This document shows positions 50,002 through 58,541 of a stretch of DNA of 64,000 bases, in pieces (the stretch's first letter is position 1; the number at the start of each line of letters is the position of its first letter). Under the pieces are notes generated by a model. It saw nothing but the letters and a program-made list of their open reading frames with translations. It searched no databases and was not told where the DNA came from. Location: NCBI GenBank assembly GCA_964488355.1, contig CAZAUJ010000011.1, forward strand, positions 28,795 through 92,794, in the 5' to 3' direction. The stretch is from Thermoanaerobaculum sp964488355. GTDB taxonomy: Bacteria; Acidobacteriota; Thermoanaerobaculia; Thermoanaerobaculales; Thermoanaerobaculaceae. Position numbers and translations under genes: made by a program.

Positions 50002-51392
50002 GGCGCACTGCCTTTCCTTCGGTTGCGCACCCAGGGCAGCCGCAAGACAAAAGCAAGGGCGCTCACGCCCAGGGCTGGGAGCACATAACCCACCCCCAGC
50101 TCCCGCATACCCGCGTCGTTAGAAAAGCTAAGCAAGCCAGAACGTTCCAAAGCAAAAGCGGCAAAAATAGCGGCTAGCCCGACCCAGCCGGCGAAAGGCG
50201 CAGCTCGCTGCCAGCCCGGCCGGAGCAAGCCGATGGTGGGCCAGAGTAAGGCGGCGGATAAGAGCCCGCCGGAGAGGTAAAAGAGCTCAGCCAGGCTGCG
50301 TGAGGCCAGGGCCACCCCCAGGGCAGCAAAGACCGCCGCTGCCGAGGAAAGGCGGGCCCAAGAAAGCCCTGCTCCCGGCCACCGCGCTTTCGGCCAATCC
50401 CTGGCCCAGCTCACCGCCACCACGTTGGCAGTGGTTGAGACGGTGGAAGCGCCCACGGCCAAGAGACCTCCCAGTACCAGCACCTGCTGCTGAGGTGACA
50501 AGACCCTGGCCAACAGGGCCGAAAGCACCGGCCGGGAGAGCTCCTGCGGGTTGGGAAAGTACGAGCGGGCAGCAGCCGCCAGCAGGGCAGGGAACAACAC
50601 CACCAGCGGAACAGAAACACCCATGGTGAAAACCATGGCCAAGCGGGCGTGGCGGTTGTCCCTGGCAGCGGTGAGGCGCAGCCAAATGTCCGCCTCCGCC
50701 AGCCAGCCGCTCACGTACACCACCAGCGTGGTGAGCACCAGCTGCCAGCTGGGGCCGGAAACCTTCGCCAACGGTGTGAAGCTGGGAGAGGGCAGGCGGC
50801 TGGCGGTGAGCAGGAAAAAGGCGGCAATGAGGAAAAACTGCGCCACGTCGGTGAGCACCACGGCGCGAAAACCCCCAGTCCAGGTGTAACTGGCCACCAG
50901 CAACGCGAGCCCTGCCATGGTCCAGGCGGGGCTGATGGCCAGCGCCGGGGCCAGGGCCTGACCCGTGGCGGCAATTTCCGCGCCACACCACGTGAGGAAA
51001 ACGAGGGAGATGACCAACACGGCGAGCAGTTGCGAGCCCCGGCCGTAAACCTTGCCGAAAAGCTCACCCTGAGAGAAGGCAGCAAAGGCGCGGAAACGTG
51101 GGGCAAGGGTGGCAAAAAGCAGCAGCACCAGAAGCCACGGAATGCTCAAGAGCCACAGGCCACCCCAGCCGTAGCGGTAGAAAAGCTCCACGCCGTAAAC
51201 CAGCGACCAGGAAACGGAGAGCATGGAGGCGGAAAGGCTCATGCCCAAGCTCCAGCCGGTGAGGGAGCGGTGGGCGGTCCAGAAGCCTTCCCCGTCCGCC
51301 CCGCAACGGCTCTCGGCCCGGCGCGCGGCAAAGCCCAACGCCAGCATGGCGGCGGCAAAAAGCAGCACCACGAGCCAGCTGGCAAGAACCAT
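49998..51392 (-). CDS. Sodium:solute symporter (SSF family)
   Basis: 464 residues, about thirteen hydrophobic segments. The SSF core is visible: RSLTGWSLGMSLSASMLSVS at the start, GLALLVASYTWTGGFRAVVL, and LLAVGASTVSTTANVVAVSW with the Na+-site Ser/Thr. Members take up sugars, amino acids, pantothenate or similar by Na+ symport; the substrate is not readable. The ATG is 6 nt past the end of the epimerase gene and 5 nt after an AATAAT hexamer, so it may be translated by coupling or from its own near-leaderless message. A TTG two codons earlier is the alternative start. Confidence 0.88.
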   Translation of the reverse strand: MVLASWLVVLLFAAAMLALGFAARRAESRCGADGEGFWTAHRSLTGWSLGMSLSASMLSVSWSLVYGVELFYRYGWGGLWLLSIPWLLVLLLFATLAPRFRAFAAFSQGELFGKVYGRGSQLLAVLVISLVFLTWCGAEIAATGQALAPALAISPAWTMAGLALLVASYTWTGGFRAVVLTDVAQFFLIAAFFLLTASRLPSPSFTPLAKVSGPSWQLVLTTLVVYVSGWLAEADIWLRLTAARDNRHARLAMVFTMGVSVPLVVLFPALLAAAARSYFPNPQELSRPVLSALLARVLSPQQQVLVLGGLLAVGASTVSTTANVVAVSWARDWPKARWPGAGLSWARLSSAAAVFAALGVALASRSLAELFYLSGGLLSAALLWPTIGLLRPGWQRAAPFAGWVGLAAIFAAFALERSGLLSFSNDAGMRELGVGYVLPALGVSALAFVLRLPWVRNRRKGSAP

Positions 51393-51398
51393 GAGCAA

Positions 51399-52349
51399 TT
51401 ATTGCACAGGCTCGCGGCCGGCGAACACCCGGGCAAAAGCCTGAGCTGTGAGCTTAAGGCCGTCTTCCAAGCTCACCTGTGGTGCTACCCCCAGCTCTGC
51501 CCGCAGCCGGGCGGAAGAAATGCAGGAGCGGCGCTGCTCCCCTGGTTTCTCCGGGCCGTGCATGGGGGGTCTGTCCACGCCCACGGCGGAAGCCAGGAGG
51601 CGGTACAGCTCCAGCACGCTGGTTTCCCGAGCCGTACCCACGTTGTACACCCGAAAACCTTCCAGGCCAATGGCCGCCAGGTTGGCGGCCACCACGTCAC
51701 CCACGTACACGTAATCGCGGGTTTGATAGCCGTCGCCGTTGATGACGCAAGGCTCCCCGGAAAGGAGCCGGTGGAGGAAAATCGCCACTACCCCTGCTTC
51801 CCCGTGGGGGTTTTGCCGCGGCCCGTAGACGTTGGCGTAGCGCAAGCACGTGGCGTGCACGCCGTACTGCTGGCAGTAAAAGTAAAGGTAGCGTTCCACC
51901 GCCAACTTGGAGACGCCGTAGGGCGAAAGGGGTCGGGTGGGGTGGTCCTCGTCGGCGGGAAAGCTGTCCTGCTCGCCGTAAATGGCCCCGCCGGTGGAGG
52001 CAAAGATCACCTGCGTGAGGGTGGAACGGCGTCCAGCCTCCAGCAGGTTCAAGGTGCCGAGGATGTTCACGTCGGCATCAAAACGGGGGTCAGCTACGCT
52101 GCGGCGCACGTCCATTTGCGCCGCGTGGTGGACTAAAAGCTCCACCTTTTCATCGGCCAGAAGCTGAGCCGCCTCAGGCGAGCGGATATCCAGTGGGTAA
52201 AAGTGGGCGCCTGGGGGGAGGTTTTCCTTGCGCCCGGAGGAGAGATCGTCCAGAATCAGCACTTCGAAGCCGCGGGCTAAAAGAGCCTCGGCCACGTGAG
52301 AGCCAATGAACCCCGCACCGCCGGTTACACACGCTTTGGTCAACGCCAC
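51399..52349 (-). CDS. NAD-dependent sugar-nucleotide epimerase (UDP-glucose 4-epimerase-like)
   Basis: 316 residues. Extended short-chain dehydrogenase: GGAGFIGSHVAEALLARG for NAD binding, LVHHAAQMDVRRSV, STGGAIYGE with the catalytic Ser/Thr, then SPYGVSKLAVERYL with the Tyr-x3-Lys pair. TRDYVYVGDVVAAN and YNVGTARETSVLEL are typical of the GalE/WbpP group. It probably interconverts UDP-sugars for envelope glycans; the exact sugar is not readable. The GTG follows GGAGG by 6 nt. Confidence 0.9.
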   Translation of the reverse strand: MALTKACVTGGAGFIGSHVAEALLARGFEVLILDDLSSGRKENLPPGAHFYPLDIRSPEAAQLLADEKVELLVHHAAQMDVRRSVADPRFDADVNILGTLNLLEAGRRSTLTQVIFASTGGAIYGEQDSFPADEDHPTRPLSPYGVSKLAVERYLYFYCQQYGVHATCLRYANVYGPRQNPHGEAGVVAIFLHRLLSGEPCVINGDGYQTRDYVYVGDVVAANLAAIGLEGFRVYNVGTARETSVLELYRLLASAVGVDRPPMHGPEKPGEQRRSCISSARLRAELGVAPQVSLEDGLKLTAQAFARVFAGREPVQ

Positions 52350-52383
52350 GGAAAGCCTCCTCCAGCAATGGCGCAGCTGCCTC

Positions 52384-53013
52384 TTGCCCCGGGGATTCTA
52401 CCAACGGGATACGGTGCAGGTGGCACGTGAGCTGCTTGGCAAGCTTTTTGTACGGGAGCTGCCCGAGGGTTGGGTGGCGGTGCGGTTGATGGAGGTGGAA
52501 GCCTACCTGGGGGTGGATGACCCCGCTGCCCACTCCGCCCGGGGGCGCCGCACGCCGCGAAACGAGGTCATGTGGGGCGAGGCTGGGCACCTGTACGTGT
52601 ACTTCACCTATGGCATGCACTTTTGCGCCAACATCGTCACCTGTTCTCCGGGCGACCCGCAGGCGGTGCTTTTGCGCGGGGCCGTGCCGGTTTTGGGTGG
52701 GGCCCTGCTGCGGCAGCGCCGGGGCGGCCGTGCCGACCTTAACGGCCCGGCCAAGCTCTGCCAGGCTTTGGGCTTGGACCGCCGGGCAAACGGCTTGGAC
52801 GTGACGGTGGGTGAAGGGGTGTTCTTGGCCAATGACGGGTTTTGCGTGGGTGGGGAGGAGGTGCTGGCGCTGCCGCGAGTGGGCGTGGCCTATGCGGGGG
52901 AGGCAGCCTTGTGGCCTCTGCGTTTTGTGGTGCGGGGTTTCCCGGCCGTGGGTATTAGGCGCGCCGGTGGCGAAGGGCTTCCCAGACGCCAGGCAGCACG
53001 GATACGACAATAA
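52384..53013 (+). CDS. DNA-3-methyladenine glycosylase (AAG/MPG family)
   Basis: 209 residues from TTG 52384. Removes alkylated purines in base excision repair. Conserved blocks are LLPRGFYQRDTVQVARELLG, MEVEAYLGVDDPAAHS with the catalytic Glu, GRRTPRNEVMWGE, LYVYFTYGMHFCANIV and LNGPAKLCQALGL. The start is uncertain: an ATG at 52306 in frame overlaps the divergent epimerase start by 44 bp, so TTG 52384, just before the conserved block, is preferred although no strong site precedes it. The 3' end overlaps the convergent DedA gene by 59 bp. Confidence 0.88.
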   Translation: MPRGFYQRDTVQVARELLGKLFVRELPEGWVAVRLMEVEAYLGVDDPAAHSARGRRTPRNEVMWGEAGHLYVYFTYGMHFCANIVTCSPGDPQAVLLRGAVPVLGGALLRQRRGGRADLNGPAKLCQALGLDRRANGLDVTVGEGVFLANDGFCVGGEEVLALPRVGVAYAGEAALWPLRFVVRGFPAVGIRRAGGEGLPRRQAARIRQ

Positions 53014-53590
53014 TGCCCACAATCACGAGGCTAAAGTTTTCCCGCACCACCGGGATGTTGCCGAAGTAAAAGCCTGCCAGCGTCAAGCTCACCACCCACA
53101 GGAGGCCACCAACCACGTTGTAGAGCAGAAATTTGCTGTAAGTCATGGCGCCGATGCCGGCAACAAAGGGAGCAAAGGTGCGTACGATGGGCACGAAGCG
53201 GGCAAGGATGATGGTTTTGGCGCCGTATTTTTCGAAAAACGCATGGGTGCGGTCCAGGTGCTTGCGGTTGAGCCAGCGCACGTCTTCCCGGCGAAACACC
53301 CGCGGGCCCACGAAATGGCCAATCCAGTAGTTGGCCGTATCCCCCAGGATGGCGGCGGCGGAGAGCAGGCACAGGGAGGTTGCCAGGTCCAGGCTGCCAC
53401 GGGCGGCAAAGGCGCCCACGGCAAAAAGCAGCGAGTCGCCAGGTAAAAAGGGCGTGACGACAAAGCCGGTCTCGCAAAAGACGATGAAGAAAAGGATGCC
53501 ATGAACCCAGTTGCCGTGGGTCTGGATGAGGGCATCCAGGTGCAGGTCCAGATGCAGCAGCAAATCCAAGAACTCCCGCAAAAAGCTCAT
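52955..53590 (-). CDS. DedA family membrane protein
   Basis: 211 residues with about five hydrophobic segments. The DedA/SNARE-associated (VTT) pattern is clear: FCETGFVVTPFLPGDSLLFA, GDTANYWIGHFVG, then FFEKYGAKTIILARFVPIVR and TFAPFVAGIGAMTYSKFLL. These proteins are undecaprenyl-phosphate or phospholipid scramblase/translocase-like and matter for envelope stress. GGAGAG precedes the ATG. It is probably the last gene of the minus-strand run from pal. Confidence 0.92.
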   Translation of the reverse strand: MSFLREFLDLLLHLDLHLDALIQTHGNWVHGILFFIVFCETGFVVTPFLPGDSLLFAVGAFAARGSLDLATSLCLLSAAAILGDTANYWIGHFVGPRVFRREDVRWLNRKHLDRTHAFFEKYGAKTIILARFVPIVRTFAPFVAGIGAMTYSKFLLYNVVGGLLWVVSLTLAGFYFGNIPVVRENFSLVIVGIIVVSVLPGVWEALRHRRA

Positions 53591-53677
53591 GCCTGCGCTC
53601 TCCAGCTGCCACAGGAAAAGAATCCGCCCACCGCACTCGCGGGCTGGTGAAAAGGCAGAGTCACGAGCCGCAAGGGC

Positions 53678-55777
53678 TTACTCTTCCTCTTCTTCCTCGG
53701 CCGCGCGCGCCCCGGCAGCGGCAATGATCTTTTCCTGCAGCTGCTTGGGTACCTCGTCGTAGTGAGAAAACTCCATGTGGAAGTCACCACGACCGCCGGT
53801 GATGGAGCGCAGAGCCTGGGAGTAGGTGAGCATTTCCGCCAAGGGCACCTGCGCCCGCACCACGGTTTGCCCGTCGGAAGGCTCCATGCCCTGCACCCGC
53901 CCCCGGCGGGAGTTCAGGTCGCCCATCACGTCGCCGAGAAACTCGTCGGGGGTGGTGATTTCGACCTGCATGACCGGCTCCAAAAGCGTGGGCCCGGCCA
54001 GCTTCACCGCTTCGCGGAAGGCCTTGCGCCCGCAAATTTGAAAGGCCATGTCGGAGGAGTCCACCGGGTGCTCCTTGCCATCCAGCAGCACCACACGGAA
54101 ATCCACCACCGGGTGGCCGGCCAAAGGACCGGTTTGCGCTGCGTGTTGGATGCCCTTGTCCACCGACGGGCGGTAGTTTTGCGAGATGGCGCCGCCGAAA
54201 ATCTTGTCCACGAACTCGTAGCCGCCGCCGCGGGATAGGGGCTCCAAGCGGATCTTGGCTTCGGCAAACTGTCCGTGGCCGCCGGTTTGTTTCTTGTGGC
54301 GCGTGGTCACCTCGGCCGCTTTGGTGATGGTCTCGCGGTAGGGCACTTTGGGCGGCTGCAGGGTCACCTCCACCTTGTAGCGCTTGGCCAACCGGGCCAC
54401 GGCAATTTCTACGTGCAGCTGGGCCGAGCCGGAAAGCAACAGCTCCTTGGTTTGCGCATCGCGCGAGACAAACAGGGAGGGGTCCTCGTCCTGAATCTTG
54501 GCCAAAGCGCCAGCAATTTTGTCCTCGTCGCTTTTGGATTTGGGAGTAACGGCAAAGGAAATGGCGGGTTCGGGGATGCGCACGGGCGGCACGCGCAAGG
54601 CCGATTCCTTGGCCGCCAGGGTGTCGCCGGTCTTGGTTTCCTTGAGCTTGGCCACCGCGCCGATGTCGCCCGCCACAAGCCTTTCCACCGTGATGAGCTC
54701 CTTGCCCTGTACCCAGTTGACCGCGCCGAAGCGCTCGGCCAGGTTTCGCGTTTTGTTCTGATAGGTGCCGTCGGGCAGGAAGGCCCCCTGGTACACCCGT
54801 AGCAGGGAAATGCGGCCGGCGTAAGGGTCGGAAATGGTCTTGAACACGTAGGCCGCCGCTGGCTCGTCGGCCGAGGCGGCCTGAGCCACCTCCTGCCCAT
54901 CGTCCCGCGCCAGCTTGGCGGGTACCTCTGCGGGCGAAGGCACTAGCTCCACCAGCGCGTCCATCAACGGCTGGACCGCTTGGTTGCGGGCGGCGCTGAC
55001 GAACACGACGGGGAACAGCTTGCGCTCGCGGAAGGCTTTGCGCAAACCGGCGGCTAGCTCCTCGGGCGAGAGGGTTCCCTCGGCGAAAAACTTCTCCAGT
55101 AGGGCCTCATCCTGCTCCGCCACCATTTCCAAAAGCTGCGAGCGAGCGGTCTCGGCGGCCGAAGTCAGGGCGCTGGGGATTTCGCCCACCTGCATGGTGC
55201 CCGACTCGTCGGCGGGGAAGGTTAGGGCCTTCATGGCCAACAGGTCCACCACCCCGGCAAAGCCCGCCTCTTCACCGATGGGTAGCTGCACCTGCACCAC
55301 CTCCCGGCCGAAGCGCTTCTGCAACTGCGCGACGGTGCGCTCAGCGGAAGCCCGTTCCCGGTCCATGAGGTTGACGGCAAGCAGCACCGGCTTGCCCGCT
55401 TGGGTGCAAACCTTCCACATCTTTTCCGTCTGCACCTCCACCCCGGCCACCGCGGAAACGGTGAGCAGGGCGGCCTCGCTCACCGCCAGGCCTTGCAGGG
55501 CCTCGGTGAGGAAGATGCCATAGCCCGGGGTGTCCAGCAGGTTGAGCTTGTGGCCTTTGTGGCGGGCAAAGGCAGCAGCGGTGGCAATGGTGATTTTCCG
55601 CTCGATCGCCTCGTCGTCGAAGTCGGTGACCGCCGTGCCCTTGTCCACCTTGCCCAGCTTGGGGGTTTCCTTGGCGCAGAACAGCATGGCGGCAATAAGA
55701 GAGGTCTTGCCGGTGGACGAATGCCCAACGACCGCCACGTTGTGAATCTTGTCAGGAGAAAAAGGCTTTTCCGCCAT
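53678..55777 (-). CDS. EF-G-like translational GTPase (paralogue type)
   Basis: 699 residues. Domain order matches EF-G. The G domain has G1 GHSSTGKTSL at residues 18-27 in place of the canonical AHIDAGKTTT, G3 DTPGYG and G4 NLMD. GGHGQFAEAKIRLEP marks domain IV and GGRGDFHMEFSHYDEVP domain V. The altered G1 is typical of the second EF-G-like class seen in Thermus and Acidobacteria, so this is probably not the sole housekeeping EF-G; its role may be ribosome recycling or an unknown step. The C-terminus ends in a run of six glutamates. GAGGAGGG precedes the ATG. Confidence 0.9.
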   Translation of the reverse strand: MAEKPFSPDKIHNVAVVGHSSTGKTSLIAAMLFCAKETPKLGKVDKGTAVTDFDDEAIERKITIATAAAFARHKGHKLNLLDTPGYGIFLTEALQGLAVSEAALLTVSAVAGVEVQTEKMWKVCTQAGKPVLLAVNLMDRERASAERTVAQLQKRFGREVVQVQLPIGEEAGFAGVVDLLAMKALTFPADESGTMQVGEIPSALTSAAETARSQLLEMVAEQDEALLEKFFAEGTLSPEELAAGLRKAFRERKLFPVVFVSAARNQAVQPLMDALVELVPSPAEVPAKLARDDGQEVAQAASADEPAAAYVFKTISDPYAGRISLLRVYQGAFLPDGTYQNKTRNLAERFGAVNWVQGKELITVERLVAGDIGAVAKLKETKTGDTLAAKESALRVPPVRIPEPAISFAVTPKSKSDEDKIAGALAKIQDEDPSLFVSRDAQTKELLLSGSAQLHVEIAVARLAKRYKVEVTLQPPKVPYRETITKAAEVTTRHKKQTGGHGQFAEAKIRLEPLSRGGGYEFVDKIFGGAISQNYRPSVDKGIQHAAQTGPLAGHPVVDFRVVLLDGKEHPVDSSDMAFQICGRKAFREAVKLAGPTLLEPVMQVEITTPDEFLGDVMGDLNSRRGRVQGMEPSDGQTVVRAQVPLAEMLTYSQALRSITGGRGDFHMEFSHYDEVPKQLQEKIIAAAGARAAEEEEEE

Positions 55778-55821
55778 GAAGATCCCTCCTCATTTGGTGC
55801 GCCTGGCGGCGCAACCTGCGT

Positions 55822-56721
55822 TTACAAGGGCAAGGGCTTGCCCGTCAAAAGCTCGTAGGCTTTCAGGTACCGCTGCCGTGTGCCCTCCACCACCCTTTCC
55901 GGCAGGAGTGGAGCCGGCGGGTTCTTATCCCAAGGCGAGCTTTCCAAGAAGTCGCGAACGAACTGCTTGTCAAAGGACGGGGGGTTGCTGCCCACGCGGT
56001 ACTCCTCCGCCGGCCAAAAGCGGGAGGAATCGGGCGTCAACGCCTCGTCCGCCCACACCACCCTTCCCTGCTGGTCCACACCGAACTCAAACTTGGTATC
56101 GGCCAGAATCAGACCCCGCTGGCGGGCGTACGCCGCTGCCTGCTGGTAGATGCGCAGTGACAGGCTGCGCAGCTCCTCGGCCAAAGCCCCACCCACCAGG
56201 GCGACCATGCGGTCAAAGGAGATGTTTTGGTCGTGGCCATCGGTTTCTTTGGTTGCCGGTGTGAAGATAGGCTCGGGCAACTCCTCCGCCAGCCGCAGGC
56301 CGGCAGGCAAGGCCATGCCACACACCTGGCCCGTTTGCTGGTACTCCTTCCAGCCGCTGCCCACCAAAAAGCCCCGCACCACGCACTCAACCGGCACCAT
56401 CTGCACAGCCTGCACGCGAACGGCCCGGCCAGCCAGCTGGGGGAACCGGGAAAAAGGCTCGCCCAGGCCCGCCAGGTCGGTGGCCAGGAGGTGGTTGGGT
56501 ACCAGGCCAGAAAAGTGCTGGAACCAGAAGTTGGAAAGCTGGGTGAGGATCACACCCTTGTTGGGGATGCCCGGCTCCAACACCACATCAAAGGCACTGA
56601 TACGGTCGGTGGCCACCATCACCAGCTCGGCCCGGCCGTTCCGGTACAGGTCCCGCACCTTTCCCCGGCGCAGGAGCAGGGGGTTCAGGTCAGGTGGAGC
56701 CTGGTAGGCTTTAGGCACCAT
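55822..56721 (-). CDS. purC: SAICAR synthetase (phosphoribosylaminoimidazole-succinocarboxamide synthase)
   Basis: 299 residues, of the longer yeast/PurC-II-like size class. Ligates aspartate to CAIR with ATP in purine synthesis. Seen are LLRRGKVRDLYRNG, ATDRISAFDVVLEPGIPNKG, VECVVRGFLVGSGWKEYQ, GLILADTKFEFGVD, and the ADEALTPDSSRFW segment. The ATG at 56721 overlaps the end of rpsT by 11 bp. Longer in-frame readings run inside rpsT and are rejected. Confidence 0.94.
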   Translation of the reverse strand: MVPKAYQAPPDLNPLLLRRGKVRDLYRNGRAELVMVATDRISAFDVVLEPGIPNKGVILTQLSNFWFQHFSGLVPNHLLATDLAGLGEPFSRFPQLAGRAVRVQAVQMVPVECVVRGFLVGSGWKEYQQTGQVCGMALPAGLRLAEELPEPIFTPATKETDGHDQNISFDRMVALVGGALAEELRSLSLRIYQQAAAYARQRGLILADTKFEFGVDQQGRVVWADEALTPDSSRFWPAEEYRVGSNPPSFDKQFVRDFLESSPWDKNPPAPLLPERVVEGTRQRYLKAYELLTGKPLPL

Positions 56722-57001
56722 GCCCTGCTTGGCCCCGCAGGAAGGCAACCACCTGAGCGGACAGCCGCGACTTGAGTCGGGCAGCGGTGTTCTTATGCAG
56801 CACGCCCTTCCGCACACCCACGTCGATCACCGAAACGGTCTTGGGCAGAAGGCCTTTCACGTGCTGCGCCTCACCGCTGGCCAGGGCCTGACGCAGGGCC
56901 TTGACCGCGCTACGCACACGTGTGCGCACGGCGCGGTTACGTGCGCGCCGTACCTCGTTTTGTCGCATTCTCTTCAAACCCGATTTGATTCGCTTCGCCA
57001 T
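56711..57001 (-). CDS. rpsT: 30S ribosomal protein S20
   Basis: 96 residues. Primary 16S rRNA-binding protein of the small subunit. The N-terminus KSGLKRMRQNEVRRARNRAV and the core TRVRSAVKALRQAL, then VIDVGVRKGVLHKNTAARLK, match S20 throughout. It is strongly basic, as expected. It lies 10 nt after cpoB and overlaps purC, an unusual placement between envelope and purine genes. Confidence 0.96.
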   Translation of the reverse strand: MAKRIKSGLKRMRQNEVRRARNRAVRTRVRSAVKALRQALASGEAQHVKGLLPKTVSVIDVGVRKGVLHKNTAARLKSRLSAQVVAFLRGQAGHGA

Positions 57002-57011
57002 GCTCGCTCCC

Positions 57012-57779
57012 TCACTTAATTTTCACGCCCAACTTGGCGAGCCGCTCCTTGGCCAGGCTCGCCTCGGGGCTGGCTGGATACTCAAACACCACGTACTGCA
57101 AATTGATCACCGCTTGGGACTTGTCCCCCTTTTCGAGGTAGGCGTAGCCCTTTTTTAGCAGTGCCGCTGCGGCTTTGTCGGAGGTCTTGTAGGTGTTCAA
57201 AAGCTGGGTGAAGCTTTCAATGGCCTTGTCGTACTCCTTCTTGGAGTAGTGGCCCTCGCCCACCCAGTAGAGGGCGTTGTCGGCCAGCTCCGTGTCCGGA
57301 TAGCGCCGCAGGTACTCGCTAAAGCCCTGGATGGCCAGGTCGTAGTTGCCGCGCATGTAGTCTTCGTACGCGCTGTTGTAAAGCTGGGCCGGCTCCGAGG
57401 GCGCAGCCACGGGACCGGTGGCCGGTGCCGAAGCCGCAGGGCTCACGGCTTGGAGCTTTTCCCGCGCAGCGGCCAGCTCCTGCGACAGCTGCGATAGGCG
57501 CTGGGTGGTGGTTTCCAGGGCCGCCTGCAGCGTTTCCATTTGCTCGCGCAAGGCGCGGATTTCCTGCTGGATATCGGCGTTGGACTTCAATAGAGAGCTG
57601 GTTTGCTGGCTGACGGTGCGGGAGAGCGCCGCCACGTCTTCTTTCCCGCTGGAGGCTCGGGCCAAATCGTCCACGCGCTTGCCCACGTCAGTAATTTCCC
57701 GGTGCAACAGCTCAATGTCACCGCTGGAAACGCAGCCCCAACTCACCAGCAGACCCGCCATGGCCAAAAGGCGCCTCAT
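57012..57779 (-). CDS. Tol-Pal system protein CpoB/YbgF-like lipoprotein
   Basis: 255 residues. The ATG at 57779 (one codon after another ATG) follows GAGGTGG. The N-terminus is a lipoprotein signal (MAGLLVSWGC, Cys16), unlike E. coli CpoB, which is periplasmic and soluble. A coiled coil follows (about 30-125, REQMETLQAALETTTQRLSQ). The C-terminal 110 residues are TPRs of the YbgF type (DYMRGNYDLAIQGFSEYLRR, NALYWVGEGHYSKKEYDKAI). It probably works with Pal in outer-membrane constriction and coordination of cell-wall synthesis. Confidence 0.9.
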   Translation of the reverse strand: MRRLLAMAGLLVSWGCVSSGDIELLHREITDVGKRVDDLARASSGKEDVAALSRTVSQQTSSLLKSNADIQQEIRALREQMETLQAALETTTQRLSQLSQELAAAREKLQAVSPAASAPATGPVAAPSEPAQLYNSAYEDYMRGNYDLAIQGFSEYLRRYPDTELADNALYWVGEGHYSKKEYDKAIESFTQLLNTYKTSDKAAAALLKKGYAYLEKGDKSQAVINLQYVVFEYPASPEASLAKERLAKLGVKIK

Positions 57780-57787
57780 CATCCACC

Positions 57788-58363
57788 TCACCGAGCGGTG
57801 ACCACGAAGTGCGCACGCCGGTTCTGCCACCAGCAGCGTTCATCGTGGCAGGTGGCGAAGGGCCGCTCCTCGCCGTAGGAAATGGTGCTGATACGGTCCG
57901 CCGCCACGCCCAGGGACACCAGGTAGTCCTTGACCGCATTGGCCCGGCGCCAGCCCAAGGCCAAGTTGTACTCGTTGGTGTTGCGCTCGTCGCAATGCCC
58001 TTCTATGAGAGTGCGCACGCTGGCATGCTGGGTGAGCCAGGTCGCGTTTTGCGCCAAGGTTTGCCGCGCATCCTCGCGCAGGTCCGCCCTGTCCGTGTCG
58101 AAGAACACGTCTTTGAGGTAACCGGCGCGATTGATGGCTTCCACGTCCGCCGGCAATTCGGCCGCAGCCACGTCACCCTCGGGGCGGGAGGCAGGCTGAA
58201 CCCCCGGCTCGGGAACCACTTCGCGGGCCGGTGGCGGCGCGGGGGTGGGAGCCGGCGCGGAGGTGGGACGGGTGACCTCGGGCGCCACCACGGGTTTGGG
58301 CCGGCTGCAGGCTGCCAGCCACAGTGCGGGCAACAACAGCAAAAGGTGCCGGGTTCGGCGCAT
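57788..58363 (-). CDS. pal: Peptidoglycan-associated lipoprotein Pal
   Basis: 191 residues. Lipoprotein signal LALLLPALWLAAC-like with Cys19, then a proline/alanine linker to about residue 75. The OmpA-like peptidoglycan-binding domain follows, with VFFDTDRADLREDARQTL and LIEGHCDERNTNEYNLALG, and the GWRRANAVKDYL helix. GGAGGTGGGC precedes the ATG. It heads the pal-cpoB-rpsT-purC run. The usual tolQRAB genes are not upstream here, because tnaA diverges from it. Confidence 0.95.
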   Translation of the reverse strand: MRRTRHLLLLLPALWLAACSRPKPVVAPEVTRPTSAPAPTPAPPPAREVVPEPGVQPASRPEGDVAAAELPADVEAINRAGYLKDVFFDTDRADLREDARQTLAQNATWLTQHASVRTLIEGHCDERNTNEYNLALGWRRANAVKDYLVSLGVAADRISTISYGEERPFATCHDERCWWQNRRAHFVVTAR

Positions 58364-58384
58364 AGCCCACCTCCAAGCTGCAAG

Positions 58385-58413
58385 AGCTTACACGAAGACG
58401 GGGGCTGGCTCAA
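58385..58413 (-). promoter_or_regulatory. Promoter of the pal operon
   Basis: Minus-strand TTGAGC (58408-58413), 17-nt spacer, TAAGCT (58385-58390), 21 nt before the pal ATG. Confidence 0.65.
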
Positions 58414-58514
58414 GCGACCGCAAGTTTCGGGCCGCCGCCATCCGTCACCCGTGGCGGTGGAACCTGCTGACGGGAACGCCTCGCCAATGGGCGCCTTTGG
58501 CCGGGTTGTTGCGC

Positions 58515-58520
58515 TACCAT
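58515..58520 (+). promoter_or_regulatory. -10 element TACCAT of tnaA
   Basis: GCGCTACCAT, 21 nt before the GTG start, with ACGGAGG between. No clear -35. Confidence 0.4.
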
Positions 58521-58541
58521 GACCACGGAGGCGCACGCACC

